64,000 nt of DNA from Xiphydria camelus (lineage: Eukaryota; Arthropoda; Insecta; Hymenoptera; Xiphydriidae): positions 22,562,375 through 22,626,374 of the forward strand of contig OY783192.1 in assembly GCA_963678675.1 (NCBI GenBank). Reading direction: 5' to 3'. A program made the position numbers and the translations under genes. The notes under the pieces were generated by a model, which saw only the letters and a list, made by a program, of their open reading frames with translations, was not told where the DNA came from and did not search any database. The first letter of the stretch is position 1; each line of letters begins with the position of its first letter. Shown piece after piece: positions 10,498 through 21,614 of this stretch.

Positions 10498-11440
10498 AGA
10501 GAATTCAGTCTTCGAAACGAGCTTCCCCTGGCCCTCGCGAATTATTGCACTCGACGCGACGATCGTCCCCCTCCGTAAATTTCGAATCCCGCGAGGGAGA
10601 ACAGCTGGCGTGCCTCTTCGCGCGCCTCACGGAAGCCCGCCTCGAATTCGTCGGTTCGCGGGCGGACTGCGCGTTCTCGATTTAACCCCGCTGCGACGCG
10701 GTATACGCGCGAAATTAACGAAAGCAATTCCCACGCGCGGAGCGTTTCGTCACGCGCGGGACGGTGGACGAGGAAAAAATTGCAATCGCCTACCTCCATC
10801 TCGTCCTGGTTCGAACGAAATAAAGAGGAATGCCGTCAGCGATTTTTTTCCAAAAAAAATACCCGCCCGCGCATATCGGAGGGAAAAATAATTTCTAATA
10901 AAAGGGTAACAGGCGCGGGAGAATGCCCGCGTTTTGGCGCAGCGCCGGTGCATCGCGCGCGAGTTCGGTGTGGCAACGCCTCCCCCTTACACTACCCATG
11001 GTCTAGCGACTACGCGACCGCTCGGCCGAGCCACAGTTTTCCCGAGATTTTCCGTCGCGCGCGTGCGAATGGGGAACGAGCGATTGGCGCGTACAATCAA
11101 TTCATTCGTAATTACCGAGGCGAGTTGTTGTAACAGCGCAGCCGGCGGTACGCTCTACCTTGTCTCTCGGTCGATATCTCGTTTATACTGCACATGTAGG
11201 TATCTTTCGACGCCTTCGTTCCTGTAGTGTCGTATTGAAATATTTCCCGCAGAGCGTTACATTTTGCCAATAAACGCATTGCATCTTATTTTTGTTAATG
11301 AGGAAGCGTATCGAGAAAGATTGAAGAAAAGATTTATCGAGAAGTAATCGAATTTTGTCATATTGAGAAAAGGATTTTCTCAAGTCAAATAAACATGGTT
11401 TTTAATCATCGTAAGAATACAGTAATTTGATTCGAATAAC
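10498..11440. other. GC- and CpG-rich single-copy stretch
   Basis: This region is markedly richer in CG dinucleotides than its surroundings (for example CGCGGGACGGTGGACG). I found no copy of it elsewhere in the window. Overlapping long frames on both strands reflect composition, and I see no domain or splice-bounded exon in them. It could be a host CpG-rich intronic or regulatory island, split from 9616-9914 by the MITE. Confidence 0.4.
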
Positions 11441-11446
11441 TATACA

Positions 11447-13396
11447 GGGTTGACCAGGTTAAACGTCATTTTTTTGATATGTGATAGAACAACTAAAAAA
11501 AAGTAGACTTTCATAAGAAAATTTTTTTCAAAAACGTTTCCTAACAAAGATACAGGGTGTCAAAGTTTCGAAAAAAATGGTTTTCTCATCATAACTTCTA
11601 AACTACTTGATCGATTTCCATGAAGTTTCGTACACAGGCTAACGTAGAACAGCTCTAAGCAATAATTAAATAATTTTTAAAAATTCTCCAGTGGCGTAGA
11701 TACTAGGGGCCGGTACCCCCTTTCCCCCTCCCAATCTTCGGCGCCACTGGATATTTTGCAAAGAAAATTTAATTATTGGATTCCCCGTTTAATTTAGAGA
11801 AAAAAATCACCCTTGCAAATTTTTGATTTATGGCTTCGTTTTTGAGATATTTATTTTAATTTATAGGGTTGCGAGCAGGCCAAAGCTAGGTTGAACTCCA
11901 TTAATTGTGATATGTGATAGAGCAAAAAAAAATACATTCTCATGAGAAAATTTTTTTCAAAAATGTTTCCTAACAAAGATATAGGGTGTCAAAATTTCGA
12001 AAAAAAATGGTTTTCTCATCATAACTTCTAAACTACGTGATCGATTCCCATGAAATTTCGCACACAGGCTAATGTCATACAGCTCTAAGTAATAATTAAA
12101 TAATTTTAAAAAATTCTCCAGTGGCGTAGATACTGGGGGCCGGTACCCCCCTGTCCCCCGTCCCCATCTTCGGCGCCACTGGATATTTTGCAAAGAAAAT
12201 TTAATTATTGGATTCTCCGTTTAATTTAAAGAAAAAAATCACCCTTGCAAATTTTTAATTTGGTGGAACGTATTGAAGAGGCGTGCCGTCAACTGAAGAG
12301 AAACCGTCCTCAAGTCTTAGCGGAAATTAATTCCGTGGCCAGAAGAGCTCAAAAATGCATTGAGGTCGGTGGATTCCATTTTGAGAACTTATTGTAAAAC
12401 ATAATTTAATTGTTGATTAGCTTCTTTTGTATCTTTGATGTATGTCTAGTCAGTAATAAAATGTTAAAAACAGTTTTGGCCTCTCATATTGTATTTTCTT
12501 GGCAGTTCAATCATGACGTTTAGCCTGCTCTCGAAACCCTATAAATTTAAATAAATATCTCAAAAACAAAGTCACAAATCAAAAATTTGCGAGGATGATT
12601 TTTTTCTTTAAATTAAACGGGGAATCCAATAATTAAATTTTCTTTGCAAAATATCCAGTTGCGCTGAAGATTGGGAAGGGGCAAAGGGGGTACCGGCCCC
12701 CAGTATCTACGCCACTGGAGAATTTTTAAAAATTATTTAATTATTAGTTAGAGCTGTATGACATTAGCCTGTGTGCGAAATTTCATGGAAATCGATCAAG
12801 TAGTTTAGAAGTTATGATGAGAAAACCATTTTTTTTCGAAACTTTGACACCCTATATCTTTGTTAGGAAACATTTTTGAAAAAAATTTTCTCATGAGAAT
12901 CTTTTTTTTTGTTGCTCTATCACATATCAGAATTAATGGAGTTCAACCTAGCTTTGGCCTGCTCGCAACCTAATAAATTAAAATAAATATCTCAAAAACG
13001 CGAAGCCATAAATCAAAAATTTGCAAGGGTGATTTTTTTCTCTAAATTAAACGGGGAATCCAATAATTAAATTTTCTTTGCAAAATATCCAGTGGCGCCG
13101 AAGATTGGGAGGGGGAAAGGGGGTACCGGCCCCTAGTATCTACGCCACTGGAGAATTTTTAAAAATTATTTAATTATTGCTTAGAGCTGTTCTACATTAG
13201 CCTCTGTGCAAAACTTCATGGGAATCGATCAAGTAGTTTAGAAGTTATGATGAGAAAACCATTTTTTTTCGAAACTTTGACACCCTGTATCTTTGTGAGG
13301 AAACATTTTTGAAAAAAATTTTCTTATGAAAGTCTACTTTTTTTTGTTGTTCTATGATATATCAAAAAAAAATGAGGTTGAACCTGGTCCACCCTG
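11447..13396. mobile_element. 1.95-kb nested palindromic Tc1-type element
   Basis: Ends CAGGGTTGACCAGGTT and AACCTGGTCCACCCTG are flanked by TA. Each arm consists of two tandem subunits of about 430 bases (starts near 11447 and 11868 on the left; mirror copies end near 12975 and 13396). Each subunit contains AAACCATTTT-type and GGTACCCCC-type motifs. An inner element runs from about 11868 to 12542, bounded by AGGGTTGCGAGCAGGC and GCCTGCTCTCGAAACCCT, with the tail of a transposase gene inside. The likely history is one family inserted into, or duplicated against, its own relative. Confidence 0.65.
12260..12397 (+). pseudogene. C-terminal tail of a Tc1/IS630-type transposase
   Basis: An open stretch of 45 codons ends in TAA. 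It reads VERIEEACRQLKRNRPQVL and then SVARRAQKCIEVGGFHFENLL. A C-terminus with R-rich helices followed by C-I-E-V-G-G-H-F-E-N-L is typical of insect Tc1/mariner-superfamily transposases. The catalytic domain is gone, since arm sequence precedes it directly. It identifies the parent of the surrounding TA-flanked palindrome as a Tc1-type element. Confidence 0.65.
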
Positions 13397-13406
13397 TATA
13401 TGTCGT

Positions 13407-13603
13407 AGGAAAATTGTCATTTCAGGCAAATGGCTTTGCCTGGGTAAATAGCTTTTGTGGCTTCGCTCGCTTCGTTCGCTCCGCCGATTCTAACCTAACA
13501 TAAACTAATCTAACACATTGAAATATAATCAGTTAGAATCGGCGGAGCAAGAAAAGTTATTCACCTAGGCAAAAGCTATTTGCCTAAAATGACCATTTGC
13601 CTA
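13407..13603. repeat. 197-base foldback element
   Basis: Outer arms GTAGGAAAATTGTCATTT and AAATGACCATTTGCCTAC pair, as do inner arms AGGCAAATGGCTTTGCC and AGGCAAAAGCTATTTGCC. The loop carries GCTTCGCTCGCTTCG and TTAGAATCGGCGGAGC. It lies a few bases outside the previous element. 13604-13796 holds nothing I recognise. Confidence 0.55.
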
Positions 13604-13796
13604 CGGCATATCGATTAGATTTAAATAATATTCAATTAAATTAATGTGTGTACCTATGAATTATATTAGGATGATTCAAAAACATACTTAATTGACACAG
13701 GAATATTTTTCTCTAAGTGGACAAATTTTTGTCTACTGTGTCGAATTGGTTTCGAAGTGTTTTTTTGCAGTTCGCTTTCGGACTACTTTAGGACTT

Positions 13797-14240
13797 ACGT
13801 ACACCCCCATGTAGGAATTAACTTTTGGCCCAGCATTAGGCCAATAACGGCAAATGACACTGGATATTGGCTCGAAAGTATTTGCCAGTACTGGCCCAAT
13901 AACCTTACTGATCAGATCGGACTAATACTGGTATTACTAATTGGGCCAATGTTCACTGCCAATAATGGCCTAATATTAAGTGCTAATATTAAACCATTAT
14001 TTATTGCAAGTATTAGCCCAATGTTTTCTGTCAATATTGGCTCGACCGTGTCATCGAGTACTGGCCCAATAACCTTAATGATCAGATCAAACCAATACTG
14101 GCATTATTAATTAGGCCGAGGTTCACTGCTAACATTGGCATGATATTAGCTGCAGGTATTGGCTCGCTATTTTCTGCCAACATTGACCGATATTCATTGC
14201 GAATACTGACCAATATTTAGTAGAATTAAAAGGGCTTAGC
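13797..14240. repeat. GGCCAAT array, inverted copy of 5575-5990
   Basis: The shared order is GGCCCAGCATTAGGCC, then ACTGGCCCAATAACC, TTACTGATCAGATCGG and GCCAATAATGGCC, i.e. the reverse complement of the left array. The frame at 13757-14110 is open only because the repeat units are near multiples of three. Confidence 0.6.
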
Positions 14241-14309
14241 AGATTAAAAAACCGAAAAAATTATGAAAAATACATAAATTTATAACTTTACCTTCATACA
14301 ACGATTGCT

Positions 14310-14655
14310 TATCGATGGCTATGTAAACACATAGTAATCCGCCGAAGGCGAGCCTCATCCCTTCACCATGCTTTATGCTACGACCTAAACACAGCTTTAA
14401 AGATCCAAAGATTTCAGCCGAATGGCATATACTATTTTTTCTGACGAATGCTCATTTCTCAAAATAAAACAAACAGAAGTATACACGGCTCATTTCACGT
14501 TGCGTTTATCAGTTTGAAAAAAGGATCCACTTCGGACTAAGCAATCTTTTGACAGCCTGCGGACTCCCGGTCGATGTCACGCGGAAAAGACGCCATCTTA
14601 CGGTCTAAAAATAGGCTGGAAAAGGTCTCGAAATGGGCATGAGTGAGGAAAATAA
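14310..14655. repeat. Dispersed repeat shared with 29845-30200
   Basis: GCGGACTCCCGGTCGATGTC, CGCCATCTTACGGTCTAAA and CCGAAGGCGAGCCTC occur here and, as reverse complement, at 29.85-30.2 kb. No terminal repeats or target duplication are clear. The hairpin that ends the other copy (30107-30188) is degraded here. Confidence 0.6.
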
Positions 14656-14689
14656 TATTGATCTGATATTGGAATACAATATCAATTCC

Positions 14690-15045
14690 TCTGTTTCGAG
14701 TTTACTGTTTCGCTACGTATACAGAAAAAAATAATAAATAATTCGTTGCATATTTAATGCCCTTTGTGCTTGTGGATTCTATTCTTGTCTTATTATCATG
14801 TCTGTCGATCATCTTTGGGCTTATTCAATGATTTAAACTTTTTTCTGGCTGCATCAAGACACGATCGCGCGACTATAATTATCGTACTAATCTCAATAAT
14901 ACATAAACTATTTAACAGTAGTTATGGCTTTCAAATGCATAGTAAGGTAACCGTATATTGTAAAAGTAACTGCTTCAAATAGAATACCTTTTTCCCCACA
15001 AGATAGTTAATTTTACCTTTGACTTTTCTCTCAGTGCGATGCTGA
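14690..15045. repeat. Inverted partner of 7205-8010
   Basis: GCCCTTTGTGCTTGTGGATT, GTCGATCATCTTTGGGC and TAATTATCGTACTAATCTC are the reverse complement of left-hand sequence, with an internal deletion. It is continuous, across the 2,469-base insertion, with 17521-18200. Confidence 0.65.
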
Positions 15046-15067
15046 TTACACAGGTTTACAAAAAAAA

Positions 15068-15975
15068 AAGTCCGGACTATTTGACCGGACCATGGCATTC
15101 CGAGGTATTTTTGCGTCCTGAGTCCGATCCCGAGGTCATCTGAGCCCCATCACGTCAGAAAAACGAGATTTCAAGGTCATTTAGAGGTTAAAATGACCAT
15201 TTTTTGAAACTGGACCCGGGACAATTTCTCAAGCGACCTGTTGAGTTGGAGGGTAGCTGTTTAGGTCTTGAATACCTTCCGAACATTGGAATGGAGTCCT
15301 AAATCTCGACCGGGACTATCACAGAACCATCCCAGTGGACAAAATGTTGCCATGATCGTTGTATCTCGCGGATTACGATCTCCCTGTCAAGGCATCCAAT
15401 TCCGGCGATCCGTTCACTGTGACATATTGACAGTGAACCTAGCACTGACCCTAATGGCCTTAGAACCTTGGAGTCATGCTCTGGGTGCTGCTCAGGGCAG
15501 TCCCATATTTCCTTATTTATTTATTTCACGGGCTCTTGCCCTTTTCAAAGACATTACAACCAACACAATTGGACGGCACAAATTTGCTGTAAGTTGACGA
15601 AGGAATCTTACCAACTCACGAGTTTAAGCTCCCTGCCAAGACGCAGAAACTTGACGGAAAACTTCCATATCTCGAGAACTGCTCAACTCATTCGTCTGAA
15701 ATTTCGCACCATGTTAGGGGACTTCTTGGGAACATTGTTTGTATCCGAACAATAAAGACCCTTCTGTAAAGCCGATTGTTCGTGTACAATCGGCCCTATG
15801 AAACAGCATGCAGAACATGAGTCAAAAATTTGTGCGTCTGCAGTGGCAACCTCCTCGTTGCAAATCTCGTTTTTCTGACGTGATGGGGCTCAGATGACCT
15901 CGGGATCGGATTCAGGACGCAAAAATACCTCGGAATACCATGGTCCGGTCAAATAGTCCAGACCTTTTTTTTTTG
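15068..15975. repeat. 0.9-kb inverted-repeat element with about 115-base arms
   Basis: The left arm starts AAGTCCGGACTATTTGACCG and runs to CACGTCAGAAAAACGAGATT. The right arm is its complement from about 15868 to 15972. The centre (15185-15860) has no recognised coding content. A-tracts and T-tracts directly outside obscure a target duplication. Confidence 0.7.
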
Positions 15976-16899
15976 AAGTGAAACTTTTATGCTGAGGGTA
16001 CTAAAATCGCGCGCCCGACACGACGCGTCCGTAACGAAGCCCACACACTCCAGCGCTTTCGACCGTGACTCACTCATACAGCGCTCTCGACCCTGCTCCA
16101 ATACACCGCTCTCAACTCTGCCCCATTCCACCGCTCTCTACCGTACGTAGACGCCGTACCGCCTATCGCCTTTGCCAGGCAAAGCCATGTGTCGATTTTG
16201 CGAGGCTGGAGCGCCAGGCCGCCGTACGACTATCACTCACGTGGCGAGGCTCACTATTATCGCAACCTCAGTAAAACGCACTAATCTAGATATCATCTGT
16301 ACATCGGTCGCAACAGCGAGGCATGCGGTATGTTTTGGTGAATGGGGGTTACGAATGCGTTCGCAGTCCCACACATTTCACTCAAAACTACCTCTCAGTA
16401 TATCTAATTGTAAACCACGGCTACATCACGGAATTACTATATCTCTTTGAATCCAATATAATCACCAGTAATATTGTGAGTGCAGTGTTACATCATTTCA
16501 ACTAACCGATACGGTTTAAATCCACCACTCTACGTTTTCGGTCACTATTCGTGTCACGCAGTAGTGCCTTCGGGATTTACGACCTTGAGGAGATCTACTC
16601 TTGATCGCACATGTTATAGTTATTAACTTGAAACTGAAGAAAAATAAGGCAAAAATCAATCGCTGTTTAGACTGTGCAGAGGGGGTCAGGTTTGTGTTGC
16701 CCGAGAGGGTTTCTTCGGGCGATGGAAGTTATTGTTCGTATTATGAGGCGACGCAGAGTCGCACCTCCACTAAGAGGACTGTTTAGTCTCACCATAAATC
16801 CAGCGTTTAGGACCCTTTTTTTGGGTGTATCCGTAAGATATATGAGAAGCCAGACTAGAGGGCGCAGAGTTACTTGTGAGTTGTTTGTATTTCGTTTGC

Positions 16900-17348
16900 A
16901 CATTTTCAGTTTTCCGGATTTTACCGCGTCGAGTGGCCGGCTATACGGAGCTCGTGTAGTCTACGATCGGAGTCGTGATCTTTCTCGAGTAACCACCGTG
17001 CATTACTATACATTCTTGTGTGTGTGTGTGTGTGTGTGTATGTGTGTATGCGTGGGTATATTAATTTATAACAAAATACCTAAAACTGATGCAGAACTAA
17101 GTCGAAAATGGAGAGAGAGAATTAAATTAACACAATCAAATATTGCTATATCTGCTAATGCAGATCAACACCAGTCCCAAACCCTGGAGAATGTAACAGA
17201 TTTTCAAGTCCATGGAGGATCCAATATCGGTGAAAATACATCCAGTGAATATGATATTCCTTACACTACATTTTGTGCCCATAAAAAAACACAAAACGTG
17301 TGGCCGCCACACGCGGAAGAAGTGAAACTTCGATATCAGTTTCTCTGA
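16900..17348 (+). CDS. Unrecognised ORF segment in the TTA element
   Basis: This is the 3' part of a longer open frame. The plausible protein section is NKIPKTDAELSRKWRERIKL, followed by a polar N/Q/S-rich stretch to a stop in the right-end palindrome. K-T-D-A-E-x-x-R-x-W/Y-R-E-R-I openings are common at the start of insect transposon proteins, so this may be a truncated transposon gene. The upstream part is translated GT repeat (VCVCVC) and not believable. There is no catalytic motif. Confidence 0.25.
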
Positions 17349-17506
17349 ATTTGATTCCGGTGGTATTAGTTTCAATTGGCTCTACGAAGAAGCATTGTAA
17401 AATACTTGTATAGAGCCAATTGAAACTAATACCACCGGAATAAAATTCAGAGAAACTGATATCGAAGTTTCACTTCTTCCGCGTGTGGCGGCCACACGTT
17501 TTGTTT
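17293..17506. repeat. 214-base palindrome at transposon right end
   Basis: Arms of about 95 bases (ACGTGTGGCCGCCACACG, then GATATCAGTTTCTCTGAAT) are almost perfectly complementary around GAAGAAGCATTGTAAAATAC. The first 17 bases of the arm are themselves a hairpin. The near-perfect arms indicate a young or gene-converted structure. Confidence 0.8.
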
Positions 17507-17520
17507 GTAAACCTGTGTTA

Positions 17521-18200
17521 TCAGTATCATTTTAGCACCACCATACTGCCTGTTAGGGACGGTTTTCAGGTATCATATCGTTACTATCCCAATATTCTTC
17601 AACTATTTAAAGTTCAGTGCGGATATTCCTGGATCACTTCGATAGTGATTTGAAATTGATTAAATGTTGATATTTCGATACTGGAATGCCTTCATAAATG
17701 TAATGCTAACGCGATGTTGTGTTAATGTCGAAAATCAGTATCGATCTTGTATACAGTCTAAGCAAACGTTGAGGTTATCCCGATATCGATTCGATGCAGA
17801 TTCTAGCTTCGTAATACAATATTTTTATGCTCATATCGATTCGATGCTCATTCGGTATCCGTGATGCAATACCGGTTTCCCGATATCATAACGTTACTTG
17901 TCCTACATCCCCTAACCATTTAAAGTTCAGTAGATACGGATATTCCAGGATAATTTCGATACTAACTCGCGATATTGGTTGAATATGAATATTTCAGGTA
18001 CTGAAATGCCTTCGTAATTTTGATGCTGACGTGGTACTGCATTAACGTCGAAAAACTAATATCAACTGTTAACACTAGCTATGTAAAGTAACGATATAAT
18101 CGCCAATATGGGCTCAATGTCGATAGACGATACTGGTTTGCCAATGCCGAAACGGTACTGGCCCGCGTTACCAATGTCGAGAAACCCTACCTGGGAATAC
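17521..18200. repeat. Inverted copy of the 0.66-kb unit at 6.55-7.2 kb
   Basis: GATATTCCTGGATCACTTCG, CGATATCGATTCGATGCAG and GTCGATAGACGATACTGG are reverse complements of the left-hand unit. Only one unit is present here against two in tandem on the left. Confidence 0.65.
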
Positions 18201-18219
18201 TTGACGATAATGCGCCCTC

Positions 18220-18595
18220 TAGTGAATTCGGGCTGACCGGTGTATGCATTTAGTATGCCTTTAGAGCATGCGCAGTCCATCGAGAGTGCGCGACTCGAAG
18301 GACTGCGCATGTTCTGAAGGCGCACCCAATGTATGCATCGTGTGCACTGGTCAGCTTGAACGCAGCATTAGGGGCCTATTTCATTGCCGCGACCGTCGCA
18401 CGAAATCCAATGAATAGGTACAAGTGAGCCCGGTATACGAGTGAGTAGTGGCTGTATATCATGCTCACTCGCATTTGTGCGATTTCGTGCGACGATCGCG
18501 GTAATGAAATAGGTCCCTTTTAGGAATAAAAACATCGATAGTTTCACTTCGATGTATCGATATTTTGTCGGAGAGAATTTTCGAATAAATTCTAA
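18220..18595. repeat. Inverted copy of 3230-3585
   Basis: It contains both short foldbacks of the left-hand block in the same relative order, plus the flank ATCGATATTTTGTCGGAGAG. With the preceding unit it shows that the 3.2-8 kb and 14.7-18.6 kb regions derive from one ancestral block in opposite orientations. Confidence 0.7.
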
Positions 18596-18646
18596 TGTGA
18601 AATTCACTTCAAAATTTACCATGCAGCATTATAATCTTAGGACATC

Positions 18647-19040
18647 TTGGCGGCAATATCGGTACAATATTGGCTAAATTGTTTCGCCAGTATTGGTCTA
18701 ATTGTTTTGCTGACGCTCGACCGTAACATTGGCCCGGGATTGGTCTAGCTGTTTTGCCCGTGTTGAGCCGATTGTTGTGCCAAGAAAGTGCCGATACTTG
18801 ACGGCAATATCAGTACAATGTTGGCTAAGTTGTTTCATCGATATTGTTCTAATTGTTTTGCCGACGCTCGACCGCGGCGTTGGCCCGGAATTAGCTCAGC
18901 TGTTTTGCCAGTGTCGGGCCGATTACTGTGCCAAGAAAGTGCCGATACTTGGCGGCAATAACGGTAAAATATGGGCTAAGTTGTTTCACCGGTATTGGCT
19001 TAAGGCTAAATGTACCGTGTTTGGTTCAAAATTTTGCCAA
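18647..19040 (+). repeat. Tandem repeat, period 151, about 2.6 copies
   Basis: Unit starts TTGGCGGCAATATCGGTAC at 18647, with counterparts at 18798 and 18949. Each unit contains CTCGACCG, CAGCTGTTTTGCC and CCAAGAAAGTGCCGATACTT. Internal words again are GGC/TTGG-rich, related to the GGCCAAT class. A diverged relative is at 23740-24000. 19060-19360 has nothing I recognise. Confidence 0.75.
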
Positions 19041-19364
19041 CACGTGGCAGCACCAAAATGAGCGAATTTTACTTGACAATTTTCTCCCAAACGAACGGTT
19101 CATTTTTTAATCTGTGAACGGATTCTTGACTGTTTTCAATGTAGAATTTAATGAAATTGGTTATTAAAATTTTAAGTTGAAAAATTTTACAAAAAAATGC
19201 TTAAAAAACGCCAAAACTGTACTTTTGTAAAAAAATAGGGTTATAGAGACAAACAAGAAGTCTAACTGATAATTGCTGCGAATTCGAATTTTGATTCTAC
19301 CCAAAAACGTGATCGTAATCAGTAATTTCTGTATTCAACCGAGCGCTGGCGTGGCGAGCGAAGA

Positions 19365-19525
19365 TAGCGAGGCGGGGCGGGGCGAGCTTGCTTTCCACGC
19401 TCTCGCGGTCGGCCTTCCTGGACTTGTCTCCGCAAGAGTGTATGTAGTAGGTGCCGGCTTGAAAAAGAGCGCGAAGCATGAGACAGAGCGTGGCTACAGA
19501 GTGGGGCAGGTTCAGGAGAAATAAA
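19365..19525 (+). repeat. Dispersed GC-rich repeat, copy 1
   Basis: CGCTCTCGCGGTCGGCC, GCGAAGCATGAGACAGAGCG and GGCAGGTTCAGGAGAAAT occur here and at 21368-21480 in the same orientation. Function unknown; it could be a short retroposon, but no clear A/B boxes are seen. Confidence 0.5.
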
Positions 19526-19551
19526 ACGGTGTAGTCTCGCTTTACTAATAG

Positions 19552-20545
19552 TCCAGTCAAATTTCTGTTCAAATCGAAAATTGAGACATAATGGTGAAAA
19601 CTTGGCAAAAGTTATATTTTGATGTTATTAATAGAGGGAACATATTAAAAGAAGTATCACCCCCCGGCGAAGGGTGTAAAAAATGTATTTATTGTTGAAA
19701 AATCGGTTCTTCGCTAATATTTTGAAAAATACGTGATCCATTGAAAAACAGTTACGACAAAAGTTGTATATAATAAAATTATCTACAAAAAAGGTTATAC
19801 ACTTTTTAGCCTATCTTCAACCCCTAAGAAGCTAGGACCTCCAGATGAGTTTGAATGTTCAAATATTCACAACAAATCCAAAAATGAAGATTTTTACAAT
19901 CTTTTTTTTTGTAACCCGTTTAGAAAGATCTCATCATTTTTCCTAGCGAAACCAAATTTTGTTTTTCATTGTTGTTTACACATGATTGATTTTTAAAGTT
20001 TTCAATGCTTGAATTTACATAGAAATTCGCAATGAAAAATTTTTTAAATTATACCATCATTTATTTTGGATTGTTTCTGAAGAAAGAAGATAGATAGCAA
20101 TTCAATATATCTTGCCTGGTTTGCAAGATATGCTAAATTGAATATGAAGGGTACAGGGGTAAAAGAGGGAATGTCAAAAAAAAAACAAATTTACAGGACA
20201 GCAAATTTGCGCGCGGACATCCCCTCTATTTGCATGTTATGCTAAAATTTTAAACGTCTGTATCTCTTGACTGTACCTTTATTGCCTGTAATCCTTTGCC
20301 AGCTGAAAGAATGCGAAATTTTCAACTAGATGGTGTAGAAATTACGAATTGGCTAAATTGTGACATTCCCCCTTTTACCCCTGTACCCTTCCTATAGTGT
20401 CGCACCGTTTTCACTCTCGTCGCTCTGACGTTTGTGTGCGAGCGCTGCTGCAGTTGTCTGCGAGTGTCAGTGAAATAAGGGGGCCTTTCTCGAGTCACTC
20501 GCATTAGCTTCTTTCCAGCGCCTCTTAGGAAAACGGTTCTAATTG
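19552..20545 (+). mobile_element. Partial copy of the CCAGTCAAATTTCC family
   Basis: It starts TAGTCCAGTCAAATTT and follows the 59737-60560 arm, including GAGACATAATGG, GGACCTCCAGATGAGTT and CGCTGCTGCAGTTGTCTGCG. A MITE at 20147-20390 interrupts it. The copy stops near AACGGTTCTAATTGTC, so the tRNA-like part and the second arm are missing. Confidence 0.7.
20147..20390. mobile_element. 244-base MITE, AAGGGTACAGGGGTAAAAG ends
   Basis: The left end AAGGGTACAGGGGTAAAAGA and the complementary right end CTTTTACCCCTGTACCCTT bound a sequence with short inner arms (GGGAATGTC / GACATTCCC). The right end of the same MITE at the same point of the host family is present at 22795-22819, so the insertion predates the spread of this subfamily. 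Confidence 0.65.
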
Positions 20546-20604
20546 TCAAAAAATTATTCAGTAAAATTTTCATGTCAATAAATCAAAACAACAATTTAAT
20601 ATAT

Positions 20605-21010
20605 TAATATGATTTCAAATATGTACTACTGGATTCAAAGAAATATGATTTTCATAATTCCCATCGTTGTCGATATCTTCATTATCTTCGTCACTGCTAC
20701 TCCAGTCCGTGGCTTGATCGTTGTCAATATTGCCTTCTCCGCCAGTTTCTGTATTAATGTAATATAATTATGAATAGTCACAAATTGATGTAAGTATAAT
20801 AATTTGACATAATAATTACATAGGTGATAGAGTTGGTAGAGAATCACTGACATAATTTAGTAGCTGATCCCCTTTAAACCATTTAAAATGGTATTGGCCA
20901 TATTGACAACGATCAAGCCACGGACTGGAGTACCAGTGACGAAGATAATGAAGAAAATTATTACATATTTCTTTGAATCCAGTAATACATATTTGAAATC
21001 ATATCAAAAC
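20605..21010. repeat. Inverted repeat carrying an acidic coding remnant
   Basis: 20605-20730 and 20885-21005 are reverse complements. Each can be read as an acidic protein tail (IDNDQATDWSSSDEDNED), on the minus strand in the first copy and the plus strand in the second. Duplication of a gene's 3' end into both arms is also seen in the Tc5-like element at 33 kb. The parent gene is not identifiable from this tail. Confidence 0.5.
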
Positions 21011-21367
21011 AATATTGATTAATTTATTCAATTTTTGTTTCATTGATTTCTTGATATGAACATTGTACTGAATAATTTGTTGAAAATTTATTTTTTAGTC
21101 ATATTTAATTGTATATAATGAAATTTTCCGATAAATCCAAAAAAACACTGTTCAACATATCATAACTGAGTAAATGAAAGATGCGCAGCAAAAGATCGCA
21201 ATAGATCGAATCGCTCATCCATGAGCTTTCGCTCATTATTCATTTGCACCCGCTTGCATATACTTATGTCGGGGATCTTTCTTAGCTCTATTGGGACATA
21301 CACAGAGAAACGTACAGCCTTTATAAAATAACGAAGGTCTGGCCGTCGCGGGCTCTTGGGCCAAGTA

Positions 21368-21480
21368 TTTCACACTCTCGCGGTCGGCCTGCCTCGACGT
21401 ATCTCGTGCCGGCATTGGAAAGACCGCGAAGCATGAGACAGAGCGTAGCGCGAGTGAGGCAGGTTCAGGAGAAATGAAAC
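21368..21480 (+). repeat. Dispersed GC-rich repeat, copy 2
   Basis: Second copy of the 19365-19525 repeat, shorter in the middle. 21010-21360 between the repeats holds nothing I recognise. Confidence 0.5.
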
Positions 21481-21614
21481 GAGCCCCTCGACCGCGTGCT
21501 CAAATTTCAGGATCCTCGCAGGAGGGCATGGAAACACTGTGCAGCGGTGTTTGTTCATGCGTCAAAGAAACTATTGGGGTCCACCCCTAAAACGCAGTCT
21601 GAGATGTCCCTTAT

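Larger units (their letters stand above)
15049..17517. mobile_element. 2,469-base DNA transposon with TTA target duplication
   Basis: Terminal repeats CACAGGTTTACAAA and TTTGTAAACCTGTG are flanked by TTA (15046-15048, 17518-17520). The paralogous unoccupied site at 7207-7217 (CTGATAATCAG) shows a single TTA (TAA on that strand), so the boundaries are confirmed internally. Three-base TTA/TAA duplications fit PIF/Harbinger or Tc4/Tc5-like elements. I see no transposase, so it is probably non-autonomous. Inside are a 0.9-kb foldback, a GT microsatellite at 17015-17050 and a palindrome beside the right end. Confidence 0.75.

Noticed and set aside
10413..11227. Several 90-136 codon ORFs in the CpG-rich island
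   Set aside because: Mutually overlapping in different frames, Arg/Pro/Ala-rich, no recognisable motif; more likely CpG-rich non-coding DNA.
13757..14110. 117-codon ORF across the GGCCAAT array
   Set aside because: Repeat translation; repeated NIG/SPMF/GPI-type words mirror the DNA repeat and nothing else.
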